Notes under the pieces: generated by a model
Databases searched by the model: none
Seen by the model: the letters and a program-made list of their open reading frames with translations, nothing else
What the model was told of the DNA's origin: nothing
Assembly (NCBI GenBank): GCA_019637445.1
Contig: JAHBVS010000002.1
Span: 434,001 to 498,000, forward strand
From: Gemmatimonadaceae bacterium
GTDB taxonomy: Bacteria > Gemmatimonadota > Gemmatimonadetes > Gemmatimonadales > Gemmatimonadaceae
Direction of reading: 5' to 3'
DNA length: 64,000 nt
Made by a program: the position numbers and the translations under genes
Shown here: in pieces, positions 37,101 through 45,367 of the stretch
How the letters are laid out: each line of letters starts with the position of its first letter
How positions within the stretch are numbered: position 1 is the stretch's first letter

Positions 37101-38192
37101 GAGTTCACGCCGGTGTTTCGCGCGTTCCGACAGATGACGGCGGAGTTGGCCGAGAGTCGCGAGGCGCTCGAGGGCGCCGAGCGCCGGCTGGCGGCGACAC
37201 TGCGGAACGTGGCCAGCGGCGTCCTCGCCCTGGACGAGCACGACCGCGTCACCTTCGCCAACCCGCGCGTGGAGGCCGTCCTTGGCGAACCCGTCCAGGT
37301 GGGCGCACGACTGCCCGCCGCCGCGCGCGAACTCCTCGGCGACTCGCTCGACGCCCTGCGCAGTGGCAGTGCCGACGACATCGGCGTGGAACTCGAGGCC
37401 GGCGGCCGCCGCCTCAGCCTCCGCCTCGCGCGCCTCGCGCCGGGCTCGCGCCGCACCGTCGTTACCGTCGATGACGTCACCGAAGTGACGCGCGCCGAGC
37501 GCGTGCTGGCCTGGGGCGAGATGGCCCGCCAGGTGGCCCACGAGATCAAGAATCCCCTCACGCCGATGCGCCTCGGCCTCCAGCACCTCCGCCGCGCCCG
37601 CAGCGATGCGCGCGTGGACTTCGAGCAGGTGCTCGAGGAGAACACGGCGCGGATGCTCGCCGAGATCGACCGTCTGGATGAAATCGCGCGCGCGTTCAGC
37701 CGCTACGGCGCCGCGCCCACGCCCGCACCCGCCACCGAGGCGGTGGATCTCGTGGCCATCGTGCGCGACGTGCTGCAACTCGAGCAGATGGGTCATTCCG
37801 CCGTGACCTGGGAGTCGGAGCTCCCGCCAGGGCCACTGCGGGTGGTGGCCCGCGAGCGCGAGTTGCGCGATGTGCTGCTCAACCTGCTCGAGAATGCGCG
37901 GCTGGCGGGTGCCTCGCGCGTGTGGCTCGAAGTACTGCCCCCCCCGGCGGGCGCCGCGGCCGGGGAGGCGCGCGTCACCGTGCATCTCCGCGACGACGGC
38001 AGCGGCATTCCCTCCCACTTGCTGGAGCGCGTGTTCGAGCCCCAGTTCTCCACCCGCACCAGCGGGAGCGGCCTTGGGCTGGCCATCAGCCGGCGTCTCA
38101 TTGAGTCCTGGGGCGGCAGCATCGGGGCCGCGGCCAACGCACCCGCCGGCACGGTGATGACCCTCCGGCTGGTTCCCGCATCCGAAGCCTGA
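34134..38192 (+). CDS. Very large NtrY-like sensor histidine kinase
   Basis: A 1352-residue inner-membrane kinase, almost twice the usual NtrY length. Helices near 35-110 are followed by an extracytoplasmic segment (about 110-300), then a second multi-helix block (about 305-530) and another extracytoplasmic segment (about 540-745). TM helices follow near 748-768 and 790-812, and a third sensor segment spans about 815-935. After the last helix come HAMP (about 960-1010), PAS (about 1015-1110), HisKA with His1136 in AHEIKNPLTPMRL and an HATPase ending GSGLGLAISRRLIESWGG. The AHEIKNPLTP box is characteristic of NtrY. There is no receiver; a cognate NtrX-like regulator may be the one at 51362. 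The GTG at 34134 is the start. Confidence 0.88.
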   Translation: MSTPPVDLVTEQRVPATRPRGLREPWLWFASLSVLIGAAWLREGAAWLAWLLAAVVLGLMALTLRTRAAARWRRTWFVAAALALLAVVASYHRSLAQMAGNGEEVRSALTEQAGRALAADVDREIEVLQGIARSALDAPSAPATAFAALAALVPEGSSRAVLVAKGRRPFAWSGRLLVALDSLPGATGIVATNFYLVAYALAERGGDLAVATSVVHAEPPADRLTPSLAADVARRFQVQGFGYAEPSAAREVPGAVTVQVAGVPVLAARAMVPALDALRGRAWERAVPRAATALAAMLLLLLAVAWRRETGLTSRFFAIAVALLLPVILPLARLSNVGTVFDPSFFFVRSGWRFTANAGALALTAGLLLLALLSARRARLRLPTRAQAAIGIVVVAGVAPFLLRELASGLQVPAIGVSAGLWVSWQVTIFLASVTVLLLGVTLGQGAIAGDRGLPSWVAPGLAVLAALLAPSLLEAPGRFPQAYTILWVAAIAALGITRRARTVVLPVAIVAACGAATLVWFSAVRERVDLAIADVQGLSRADRDAAVLLDRYASVLDPARAARSRVELLSQFARSELAGAEYPAEITSWGTDGAMLADLVVGRAPGSTHGVNLFAYEAQRTQQPSITEVRGDPGMHLVLAVPHADGSATTLVVAPRSRLVPQDPFGAFLGLSPPPAPEPPYTLRQGDATNAAPTAPSFRGAWQRTGSELHGDWQLPGIGGLSQRVHAVVDLRSMDALLVRGVLLVLLDLAILGSIWLLIVTAEGVLPRWWRARRREILTSYRTRLSATLFLCFLLPSLLFGFWSFGRLQADDRQARDLVVRETLRAVAGDTVDLAAAAVRFETPLFLYASGLLVSTSDPLLDALAPVGRLLPPGVIAALVDGDEVTTGLEESVGPANVRLGFRAATDSAGVQYVLAAPARLDERLLDRRRNDLAMFLLFALAAGALAALWASGAASRQLSRPIRVLRESALALARGERTPALRDDPPLEFTPVFRAFRQMTAELAESREALEGAERRLAATLRNVASGVLALDEHDRVTFANPRVEAVLGEPVQVGARLPAAARELLGDSLDALRSGSADDIGVELEAGGRRLSLRLARLAPGSRRTVVTVDDVTEVTRAERVLAWGEMARQVAHEIKNPLTPMRLGLQHLRRARSDARVDFEQVLEENTARMLAEIDRLDEIARAFSRYGAAPTPAPATEAVDLVAIVRDVLQLEQMGHSAVTWESELPPGPLRVVARERELRDVLLNLLENARLAGASRVWLEVLPPPAGAAAGEARVTVHLRDDGSGIPSHLLERVFEPQFSTRTSGSGLGLAISRRLIESWGGSIGAAANAPAGTVMTLRLVPASEA

Positions 38193-38208
38193 GTAGCTTT
38201 CGGCGGAG

Positions 38209-39981
38209 ATGAACACCGCCGAGTCCGCGACGCCCAACCGTCACTCGACCGGAATTCCGCCGCACCTCGACGGATGGCAGTTGCCTCCGGACTGGCGCTG
38301 GGGGAACGAGGGCGTGTACACGCCGCATCGCCACGCGCACGAGGTGATCGATGCCCTCGGCCGCTCGCTGGCGCTGGTCACGGCGCCGGACCCGACGCAC
38401 CATCCCTGGCTCTTCGCCGAGGCGCGGCACCTCGCGCACCGCAACCATCCGAGCATCCCGACCACCTACCACTTCTGGCAGCAGCACGTCGGGAGTCGGC
38501 GCGGACCCGGCTACCTGCGGCGCTGGATCTCCGGCGAGACGGTCGGCGAGCGCCTGCGGCGCAACGGGCCGGAAACGGTGCCCTTCGCGCTGCGCGTGCT
38601 GCGCGCCATCGGATCCACGCTGGCGTACCTGCACGACTCGGGCGGCGTGCACGGCGCGGTGTCACCGGAGTCGGTCTACCTCACGCCGACGGGCCGCATC
38701 TGGCTGCTGGGCTGGCAGTGGGCGGTGCCGGCCACCGAGCGCCCGCAGGGCCTGGAGCCGCACACGGCCTGGAACCCGCAGGTGCCCGAATGGCGCGGCA
38801 ACTGGCGCTCGACCCCTGAGTCCGACCAGTGGCAGCTGGGCGCGCTGGCCTTTGCGCTGTTGACGGGCGAGGTGCCCGAGGCAGGCGCCGTGCCGCCGAT
38901 CCGCATCGCGCGGCCGGAGACGCCGGCGACGGTGGCAGAGCTTGTGGACAAGCTGCTGCACGAATCGCCGTCAGAACGTTTCGCATCGGTGGCGGGGATG
39001 CTCCGGCGCATCGAGCGCATTTCCGGGACGGCGGCGCTGGCGTTCCCGGGCACCGAGCAGGCTAGCGGCGAACACGTTGCGGTGTCCGAGGAGGACCGCC
39101 TCCGCTGGGCCACGGGCGACGACTACGAGGTGCTCGCGCCCTTGGGTAACGGCACCTACGGCTCCGTGTGGCGCGTGCGAGACCTCTCGCTCGAACGCGA
39201 GGTCGCGCTCAAGATGTTGCATCCGGTCGTCGCTCGGAACGCCGTGGCGGTGGCGCGCTTCCGTCGCGAGGCGCAGCTGGCCGCACAGCTCCAGCATCCG
39301 GCCATCGTGCCCATCTTCGCCTGGGACAACAAGGGCGACGTGAACTGGTACATCATGGAGCTCGAGGAAGAGGGCTCCGTCGCCGACTTGGTGAAGCGCT
39401 CAGGCCCACGGCCCTTCGAGGAAATCGCGCCGCAGGTGGATGCCATCCTGGATGGCCTCGCCGTGGCGCATCAGGCTGGGATCATCCACCGCGACCTCAA
39501 GCCCGAGAACATCCTGATCGATCGCTACCGGCGCTGGCGCGTCGCCGACTTCGGCATCGCGAACGCCCTGGGTTCACAGGTCGCCGGTGCCTCGGGCACA
39601 CCCGCCTTCGCCGCGCCGGAGCAACTACTGGGCGAGGAGCAGGGCGTCGGGACCGACCTGTTCGCCGTGGCCGCCATCGTGATCTTCGCGCTCTCGGGCA
39701 AGGTGCCCTTCGAGGGCGAGGACGGGCGCGCCATCCTCGCGGCGCAGCTGGCGCGGCGCGCCGACCTCGATCAGTTCCCCGACGCGCTCGCCCGCTGGCT
39801 GGACCGCGCGCTGTCGCCCGACCCGAAGGCGCGCTACGCCGACGCCGAGCGGATGCGCGCCGCCTGGCGCACGACCGTGCGTGACGTGATGCGCGAGCAG
39901 CGCCGGGCCGGGAATGTCGTGTGGCGCTCGTTGCGACGCCTCGGGGCCGCGTTTCGCGCGCGGCCCAGCGCTGCGCCCTAG
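38209..39981 (+). CDS. Tandem pseudokinase-Ser/Thr kinase
   Basis: A 590-residue soluble protein with two kinase-like halves. The C-terminal kinase (about 306-560) is complete: glycine loop GNGTYGSV at 313-320, Lys335 in VALK, HRDLKPEN from 427 (Asp429), DFG at 447-449 and TPAFAAPE. The N-terminal half (about 22-275) keeps the kinase pattern but is catalytically degraded: YLHDSGGVHGAVSPESVYL at 140-158 has HGA in place of HRD, LGW at 167-169 replaces DFG, no glycine loop is seen, yet ESDQWQLGALAFALLTGEVP (204-223) matches the SDxWxLG region. No TM helix. It begins 16 bases after the NtrY-like gene, so the pair probably signal together. Confidence 0.88.
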   Translation: MNTAESATPNRHSTGIPPHLDGWQLPPDWRWGNEGVYTPHRHAHEVIDALGRSLALVTAPDPTHHPWLFAEARHLAHRNHPSIPTTYHFWQQHVGSRRGPGYLRRWISGETVGERLRRNGPETVPFALRVLRAIGSTLAYLHDSGGVHGAVSPESVYLTPTGRIWLLGWQWAVPATERPQGLEPHTAWNPQVPEWRGNWRSTPESDQWQLGALAFALLTGEVPEAGAVPPIRIARPETPATVAELVDKLLHESPSERFASVAGMLRRIERISGTAALAFPGTEQASGEHVAVSEEDRLRWATGDDYEVLAPLGNGTYGSVWRVRDLSLEREVALKMLHPVVARNAVAVARFRREAQLAAQLQHPAIVPIFAWDNKGDVNWYIMELEEEGSVADLVKRSGPRPFEEIAPQVDAILDGLAVAHQAGIIHRDLKPENILIDRYRRWRVADFGIANALGSQVAGASGTPAFAAPEQLLGEEQGVGTDLFAVAAIVIFALSGKVPFEGEDGRAILAAQLARRADLDQFPDALARWLDRALSPDPKARYADAERMRAAWRTTVRDVMREQRRAGNVVWRSLRRLGAAFRARPSAAP

Positions 39982-42266
39982 GCGCTGGGGAGCAGGGCGT
40001 CGCGCACGGCCGAGAGCACGGCACGCGCGGCGAAGGGCTTCTGCAGGAAGGTGAACTGCGCGCTGCCGAGCGATTCACGCAGGTCCGCGTCGTCGGTGTA
40101 GCCCGACATCATGATGACCCGCGTGTCCGGGTGTGTGGCCCGGAGGCGCTGCACCAGTTCCTTGCCGCCGATGCCCGGCATCATCACGTCGGTCAGCAGC
40201 AGGTGGATGAGGTCGCTGTCGTTCTGCGCCAGACGCAGGGCCTCGCCGCCGTCGCCAGCCTCGAGCACGGAATAGCCCGCCCCGCGCAGGATGCGCGACA
40301 GCGCCGCGCGAATGGATGGCTCGTCCTCGACCAGCAAGATGCGCTCGCCGTCGCGCGCGGCCGGGAGCCCATACGCCGGCGAGAGCCGCCGCGCGGGATC
40401 GGCGATGCTGCCCGCGACCATCCGGGGCAGCAGCACGCGAATGCGCGAACCCACGCCGACCTTGCTGTCCACCTTGATCACGCCGCCCGCCTCGCGGACG
40501 ATGGCGTAGGATGTCGCCAGCCCGAGGCCCGTACCCTGTCCCGTCGGCTTCGTCGTGAAGAAAGGCTCGAACAGCCGCTCCTGGACTTCGGCCGACATCC
40601 CCGAACCCGTGTCCTCGACTTCGATGGCCACGGCTGAGCCTTCCGGCAGCTCGTCGGTTAGCGTGCGAATGGTGAGCGTGCCGCCCTTGGGCATCGCATC
40701 CACGGCATTGATGGCGAGGTTCATCACGACCTGCTCGAGCTGGCCGGCGTCCATCCGCACGGTGAAGGACTCGTCGGCCAAGAGCACGCGAAGCTCCACA
40801 CCCTGCCGCAGCAGCCGGCGCAGGATGAGGTCCATCCCGGTGATCACGGCGGCTACGTCCACATCACGCGGGATGATCACGTCGCGACGGCTGAAGGCCA
40901 GCAGCTGCCGCGCCAGGGCGGCGGCCCGGTCGGCGGCCGCGCGAATCGCCGTCACTTCCTCGACCGCGCGGCCGTCAAGCTCCAGCTCCATCGCCAGCAC
41001 CTCGGCGTAGCTCTGGATCACGGTCAACACGTTGTTGAAGTCGTGGGCCACGCCGCCGGCGAGTCGACCCACTGCTTCCAGCTTCTGTGACTGCCGCAGC
41101 TGTGTCTCCAGCTGGTGCTGCTCGGTGGTGTCCACGACCATCACGCCGACGCCCACCGGCTTCTCGTCCGCCCGCGCGATGGGATAGAACGTGGCGCTGA
41201 AGCGGCGCCTCGTGCGGTCGTGTGCGCTCGTGGCGCCGTGAAGGATCAGGCCGGATACCGAGGCCCCGCTCTCCAGCACGCGCTCCATCACCGGTCGCGT
41301 CTTGCCCGCGAGGTCCGGCACGATCTCCTCCAGCGTGCGCCCCAGGTGCTCCTCGGCGGTGATGCCGTTGATCGTGGCAAGGGCGGAGTTCACGCGGTGG
41401 TAGCGCAGGGAACGGTCGAAGAAGGCGATGCCGATCGGCGCGCTTTCAAGGGCCGAGTCGAGGAACACCGTCGTGTCGCGCAGCTGGCGATTCGCGTCCT
41501 CGCGCTCGGCCACCCGCTCGCGCAGGGCCGTGGCCTGCTCCTCGAGCTGTGCGGCCTGCTCCTCCTGGACCAAGGCCTGCTGTTCAAGCTCCGTGGCCTG
41601 TTCCTCGATGAAGTGCTGCTGCTCGGCGGCGGTCTCGGCATCGCGCGCCAACGTGGAGGTCAGGCGCTGGCTCGCGAAGCCGGCGCCGACAATCAGAAGC
41701 ATGACGAGCGTGAAGGCCGTCCACAGCACCTGCGACCGGCGGGCGAGGCGCTCGGCCTCCAGCCGGTACTCCTCGGCAATGAAGGTGTCGAGCTGTCGGG
41801 ACAGGCGGTCGAATTCCAGCAGCCCGCGGAGGCTGCGGCTTGAGGTTGGCGGCTCCCCGTCGCGCACCCGCCCGATGAAGAGGGTGTCCCAGCGCTGCAT
41901 CGCTCGCTGCAGCGAGTCCAGTCGCAGTTGCGCCCGCGGGTTGTCGGCCGTCATTGCCCGCAGGGTCGCGACCGCCGCGTGGACGGTGTCCACGAGCGCC
42001 GCAGGGTCCGACGCCTGGTGTGCCGGGATTCCCGCCTGCAGGATCTGTGCGAGGAAGTTGGCGCTCAGCAGCATCCGCTGCGCGTGGCTGGCCTCGCGCA
42101 GCACCGCAGACGAATGCTCCGTGTCGGCGGAGGCCATGCGCTCAAACGTGAACGCCAGTACTACCGCCACGCCAAGCGAGACCACCGTGAACAGCAAACG
42201 CCGTCGCCACGCGGCGAGTGACGCGACGACCTTGTCGGCGGTGGGGGGGTGGCTGCGAGGGTTCAT
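39978..42266 (-). CDS. Hybrid sensor histidine kinase (PAS-HisKA-HATPase-REC)
   Basis: A 762-residue inner-membrane kinase: TM helices at about 24-42 and 180-200 around a helical periplasmic sensor; a Gln/Glu/Ala coiled coil (about 215-265); PAS (about 270-385); HisKA with His408 in GGVAHDFNNVLT; HATPase (NAVDAMPKGG, GSGMSAEV, GTGLGL); and a C-terminal receiver with Asp693 in LLTDVMMPGIGG. Overall similar in plan to the kinase at 20584. Its stop shares CTAG with the convergent pseudokinase-kinase gene (4-base overlap). The ATG at 42266 is 71 bases from the divergent TonB receptor gene. Confidence 0.9.
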   Translation of the reverse strand: MNPRSHPPTADKVVASLAAWRRRLLFTVVSLGVAVVLAFTFERMASADTEHSSAVLREASHAQRMLLSANFLAQILQAGIPAHQASDPAALVDTVHAAVATLRAMTADNPRAQLRLDSLQRAMQRWDTLFIGRVRDGEPPTSSRSLRGLLEFDRLSRQLDTFIAEEYRLEAERLARRSQVLWTAFTLVMLLIVGAGFASQRLTSTLARDAETAAEQQHFIEEQATELEQQALVQEEQAAQLEEQATALRERVAEREDANRQLRDTTVFLDSALESAPIGIAFFDRSLRYHRVNSALATINGITAEEHLGRTLEEIVPDLAGKTRPVMERVLESGASVSGLILHGATSAHDRTRRRFSATFYPIARADEKPVGVGVMVVDTTEQHQLETQLRQSQKLEAVGRLAGGVAHDFNNVLTVIQSYAEVLAMELELDGRAVEEVTAIRAAADRAAALARQLLAFSRRDVIIPRDVDVAAVITGMDLILRRLLRQGVELRVLLADESFTVRMDAGQLEQVVMNLAINAVDAMPKGGTLTIRTLTDELPEGSAVAIEVEDTGSGMSAEVQERLFEPFFTTKPTGQGTGLGLATSYAIVREAGGVIKVDSKVGVGSRIRVLLPRMVAGSIADPARRLSPAYGLPAARDGERILLVEDEPSIRAALSRILRGAGYSVLEAGDGGEALRLAQNDSDLIHLLLTDVMMPGIGGKELVQRLRATHPDTRVIMMSGYTDDADLRESLGSAQFTFLQKPFAARAVLSAVRDALLPSA

Positions 42267-42337
42267 TGGCTGGGGCGAACCCGTTGAACCTACAGTGTGA
42301 ATAGACGCCCGCCAGCACGGGCGGTACTGTACACGGC

Positions 42338-44557
42338 GTGAACAACGCACAGAGCCTAGCCGGCATCGACGCCATTCGAGCCGCCGCCGGCCCAATCGCG
42401 TCCTCGCGAGCCGCCGCCTCCCGGGCGGCCGCGGCCCTCCTCGTTGCGGCGCTGGCTCCCATCGGTCTTGCGGCCCAGGCTGATTCCACGCGCCGCGCGG
42501 TGCCGGACTCGTCTGCGCAGGCGCTGGAGGCCGTCCGGATTGACGTCGCCCGCAGCGATGCCCGCCTGGATCGCCTTCCCTGGGCGGTGGGGAGCCAGTC
42601 GGCGGTCGAGCTGCGCCGCGCACAGGCCACGGTAGGCATTGACGAGGCGCTGGCCAACATCCCCGGCGTCGTCGTGGCGAACCGCTACAACTTCGCCCTC
42701 GATCAACGCGTCTCGATCCGCGGCGCCGGCTCGCGCGCAAACTTCGGCTTGCGCGGCATCAAGGTGCTGCTCGACGGCGTGCCGCAATCGCTGCCCGACG
42801 GCCAAAGCCAGCTGACCAACGTGGACCTGGCGGTGATCGACAAGGTCGAGGTGTTGCGCGGATCCGCGAGTTCGCTCTATGGCAATGGCTCCGGCGGCGT
42901 GATCGCGTTCACGACGGACCTCCGCTCGCCTGATCCGCTCGGTCTCACGTTGCGGCAGACCACGGGTTCGTTCGGGCTGCAGAAGACGCAGGCGCGGGTG
43001 CACGGGCGCGCTGGTCGCGCCGTCGGCATGCTCTCGGCCTCGCGTACCACCTTCGAGGGCTTCCGGCAGTACAGCACCGCGGACACGCGCCAGTTGCTCG
43101 GCGCCGTCGACTACGCGCTCTCGGACCGGCTTACGCTCCAATTGCGTGGCGGGGCCGCCGAGGTGCCGAAGGCATTGAATCCTGGTGCGCTGACGGCGGC
43201 GGAGTACGACGCGAATCCGGACACCGCGGCTTTGGGCAACGTCACGCGCGGTGCCAGTCGTGAGGTCTCGCAACGCTACGCGTCGGTTCGACTGCGTGGG
43301 GCGCTGGCGCGCGGCGAGTGGAGCACGGTGTTGTATGGGCAGCGGCGCTTCGTCTACAACGCGCTGGCCGTGACGCCGCCTGGAGGTTCGGGCAGTCCTT
43401 CGAATCCGAACGGCACCTACAACCAGCTGGACCGGCGTGTCACCGGATTGCGCGCGGACCTCTCACGGTCGCTCGGCAGCGCGCGCCCGCTACGCGTTTC
43501 CACCGGACTCGACGTGCAGCGCTCCCACGACGTACGGCTCAACCAGGCCGCCACCGGTGGGCGTCCCAGCGGGCCCAACGACACCCTGTTGGTGCACCAG
43601 GGCGAGACCGTGCTCAACCTTGGCCCCTTCGTCCAGGCACAATGGGAGCCGACGCCGCGCCTCACCACCAGCGCGGGCGTCCGCTACGATCACCTCGCCT
43701 TCTCCGTGCAGGACCGCTTCCTGGCCGACGGCACCGACGATACCGGCGACCGCACGATGACAGCGGCCAGCGGCCACGTGGGCGCGGCGCTCCGTGTTTC
43801 CCGCGCCTTCGTGCCCTACGCGAACATCGCCACGGCATTTGAGACGCCGACCACGACGGAGTTGAACGCCAGCCCTGATGGTGCCGGCGGATTCAATCCC
43901 ACGCTCGGACCGCAGCGTCTGCGGACGGTGGAGGTCGGCGCGCGCGGTCGCATCGGGAGCCACAGCAGCTACGAACTTGCCGTGTTCCAGGTGGATGCCA
44001 CGGACGCCATCGTGCAGTTCCTCGAGACGGACGGCCGCGCCTACTTCCGCAACGCCGGTCAGACGCGCAACCGGGGCGTTGAGCTCGGTGTGGTCACGCA
44101 GGCGCGGTCCTGGCTGGAGCTGCGTGCGGCCTGGACCTGGGCGGACTATCGCTTCACCGACTACGTGATCTCGCTGAATGCCACGACCACGGACACGCTC
44201 GATGGCAACTTCCTCGCCGGCGTACCGCGGCAGAGCCTGCGCCTCGGGGCACGCGCCACCCTCGGCGCCGCCACGCTGGACGTGGACCACTCCACGCAGG
44301 CCAAGATGTTCGGGGACGACCGCAACCTCGTGCCGGTGGACGGCTGGGGCGCGGGGCAGTTGAACATCCGCGCGGCGTACACGGGCTGGTGGAATGGATG
44401 GCGCCTGGAGCCCTTCGCGTCGGTGCAGAACGCCCTCAACACGGCCTACGTGGGCGCGGTGACGCTCAACGGGTTCGGCGGGCGTGTGCTCGAGCCGGCG
44501 CCGTTGCGGAACTGGTACCTGGGGATGGAGATCGCCCTGCCGCTGGTCCCGCGCTAG
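42338..44557 (+). CDS. TonB-dependent outer-membrane receptor
   Basis: A 739-residue receptor: signal peptide ending about residue 47 (PIGLAAQA), plug domain (ANIPGVVVANRYNF, RGAGSRANFGLRGIKVLLDG, DKVEVLRGSASSLYGNGSGG) and a 22-strand-type barrel ending in a C-terminal aromatic/hydrophobic strand. The plug motif DGVPQSLPDGQS recalls FecA/Fiu-like receptors, but the ligand is unknown. There is no N-terminal STN signalling domain. A GTG at 42338 is the start. It is alone on its strand apart from the SET gene 30 bases on. Confidence 0.9.
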   Translation: MNNAQSLAGIDAIRAAAGPIASSRAAASRAAAALLVAALAPIGLAAQADSTRRAVPDSSAQALEAVRIDVARSDARLDRLPWAVGSQSAVELRRAQATVGIDEALANIPGVVVANRYNFALDQRVSIRGAGSRANFGLRGIKVLLDGVPQSLPDGQSQLTNVDLAVIDKVEVLRGSASSLYGNGSGGVIAFTTDLRSPDPLGLTLRQTTGSFGLQKTQARVHGRAGRAVGMLSASRTTFEGFRQYSTADTRQLLGAVDYALSDRLTLQLRGGAAEVPKALNPGALTAAEYDANPDTAALGNVTRGASREVSQRYASVRLRGALARGEWSTVLYGQRRFVYNALAVTPPGGSGSPSNPNGTYNQLDRRVTGLRADLSRSLGSARPLRVSTGLDVQRSHDVRLNQAATGGRPSGPNDTLLVHQGETVLNLGPFVQAQWEPTPRLTTSAGVRYDHLAFSVQDRFLADGTDDTGDRTMTAASGHVGAALRVSRAFVPYANIATAFETPTTTELNASPDGAGGFNPTLGPQRLRTVEVGARGRIGSHSSYELAVFQVDATDAIVQFLETDGRAYFRNAGQTRNRGVELGVVTQARSWLELRAAWTWADYRFTDYVISLNATTTDTLDGNFLAGVPRQSLRLGARATLGAATLDVDHSTQAKMFGDDRNLVPVDGWGAGQLNIRAAYTGWWNGWRLEPFASVQNALNTAYVGAVTLNGFGGRVLEPAPLRNWYLGMEIALPLVPR

Positions 44558-44587
44558 CCGCTTGGCGTCGCGGTTAGATTGCGCGCC

Positions 44588-45124
44588 ATGTCGACGTCAT
44601 CTCTTGCCTTTGAAGTCCGCAACTCGGCCATCGCCGGCCGCGGTGCCTTTGCCACCCGCCCCATCAAGCAGGGCGAGCGCATCATCGAGTACACGGGGGA
44701 GCGCATCACCCACGAGGAAGCCGACCGTCGCTACGACGATGAGTCGATGGACGAGCACCACACCTTCCTCTTCACGGTGTCCAACCGCACGGTGATCGAC
44801 GCGACGCACGGCGGCAACGAGGCGCGCTTCATCAATCACTCCTGCGACCCAAACTGCGAGACGGAGATCGTCCGCGGTCGCGTGTGGATCTCGGCGATCC
44901 AGGACATCGCCCTCGGTGAGGAACTGCACTACGACTACGCCTATGAGCGCAGCGGCGACGAGACGGAGGCGGACGAGAAGATGTACAAGTGCCTCTGCGG
45001 CACGGCCAAGTGTCGCGGCTCGATCATGGAGCCCATCGCGACCTTCGAGGCCCGCCAGCGCGAGGAAGCGCGCGCCAAGCAGCGCCGCGCCGCGGCGAAG
45101 CGGAAGAAGCTCCAGCGGGCGTAG
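44588..45124 (+). CDS. SET-domain protein lysine methyltransferase with post-SET motif
   Basis: A 178-residue protein. The SET domain fills residues about 6-120: NSAIAGRGAFATRPIKQGE (GxG SAM motif), RFINHSCDPNC at 80-90 and GEELHYDYAYE at 110-120 with the catalytic-region Tyr. It continues into a canonical post-SET zinc motif, C-x-C-x4-C (Cys135, Cys137, Cys142), normally completed by the Cys of NHSC. A Lys/Arg-rich tail ends the protein. SAM-dependent lysine methylation of a protein is expected; the target is unknown. The ATG at 44588 begins at the conserved region; an upstream TTG is less likely. Confidence 0.9.
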   Translation: MSTSSLAFEVRNSAIAGRGAFATRPIKQGERIIEYTGERITHEEADRRYDDESMDEHHTFLFTVSNRTVIDATHGGNEARFINHSCDPNCETEIVRGRVWISAIQDIALGEELHYDYAYERSGDETEADEKMYKCLCGTAKCRGSIMEPIATFEARQREEARAKQRRAAAKRKKLQRA

Positions 45125-45128
45125 GTGG

Positions 45129-45367
45129 GGCTGGGATCTGTGCGCTGAGGTTTGCCACAGAGGCACAGAGACACAGGGGGCCTCGGTGCGAGCCGACACC
45201 TCCCTGTCTTCTTTCTCTGGAACTACAAGGGGGCTCGGCGGACAGATCTGTCCGCCGAGCCCCCTTCAAAGTTGCAGGTTGACGAGACACAGAGGCCCGC
45301 GACCCGTCCCGACATCTCTGTGTCTCTGTGCCTCTGTGGCAAAAAAACTCAGCGCACGAATCCGTCC
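45129..45367 (+). repeat. Nested palindromic repeat element, copy 1
   Basis: About 239 bases filling the gap between the convergent SET and cyclophilin genes. Outer arms carry GTGCGCTGAG (45140-45149) and its complement (45348-45357). Next come inverted arms TTTGCCACAGAGG with following CACAGAGACACAG (45151-45176, complement at 45318-45343), made of CACAGAG units. In the centre is a perfect 40-base palindrome (45227-45266), with GGGGGCTCGGCGGAC arms meeting at AGATCT. The whole can fold as one long hairpin or cruciform. It aligns end to end with the reverse complement of the copy at 56734-56979. No ORF inside is credible. Confidence 0.85.

Noticed and set aside
45129-45367. Repeat copy 1 as a CRISPR array or a small RNA gene
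   Set aside because: There are no regularly spaced direct repeats with unique spacers, and no promoter is visible. The inverted-repeat layout and second copy fit a dispersed palindromic element better.
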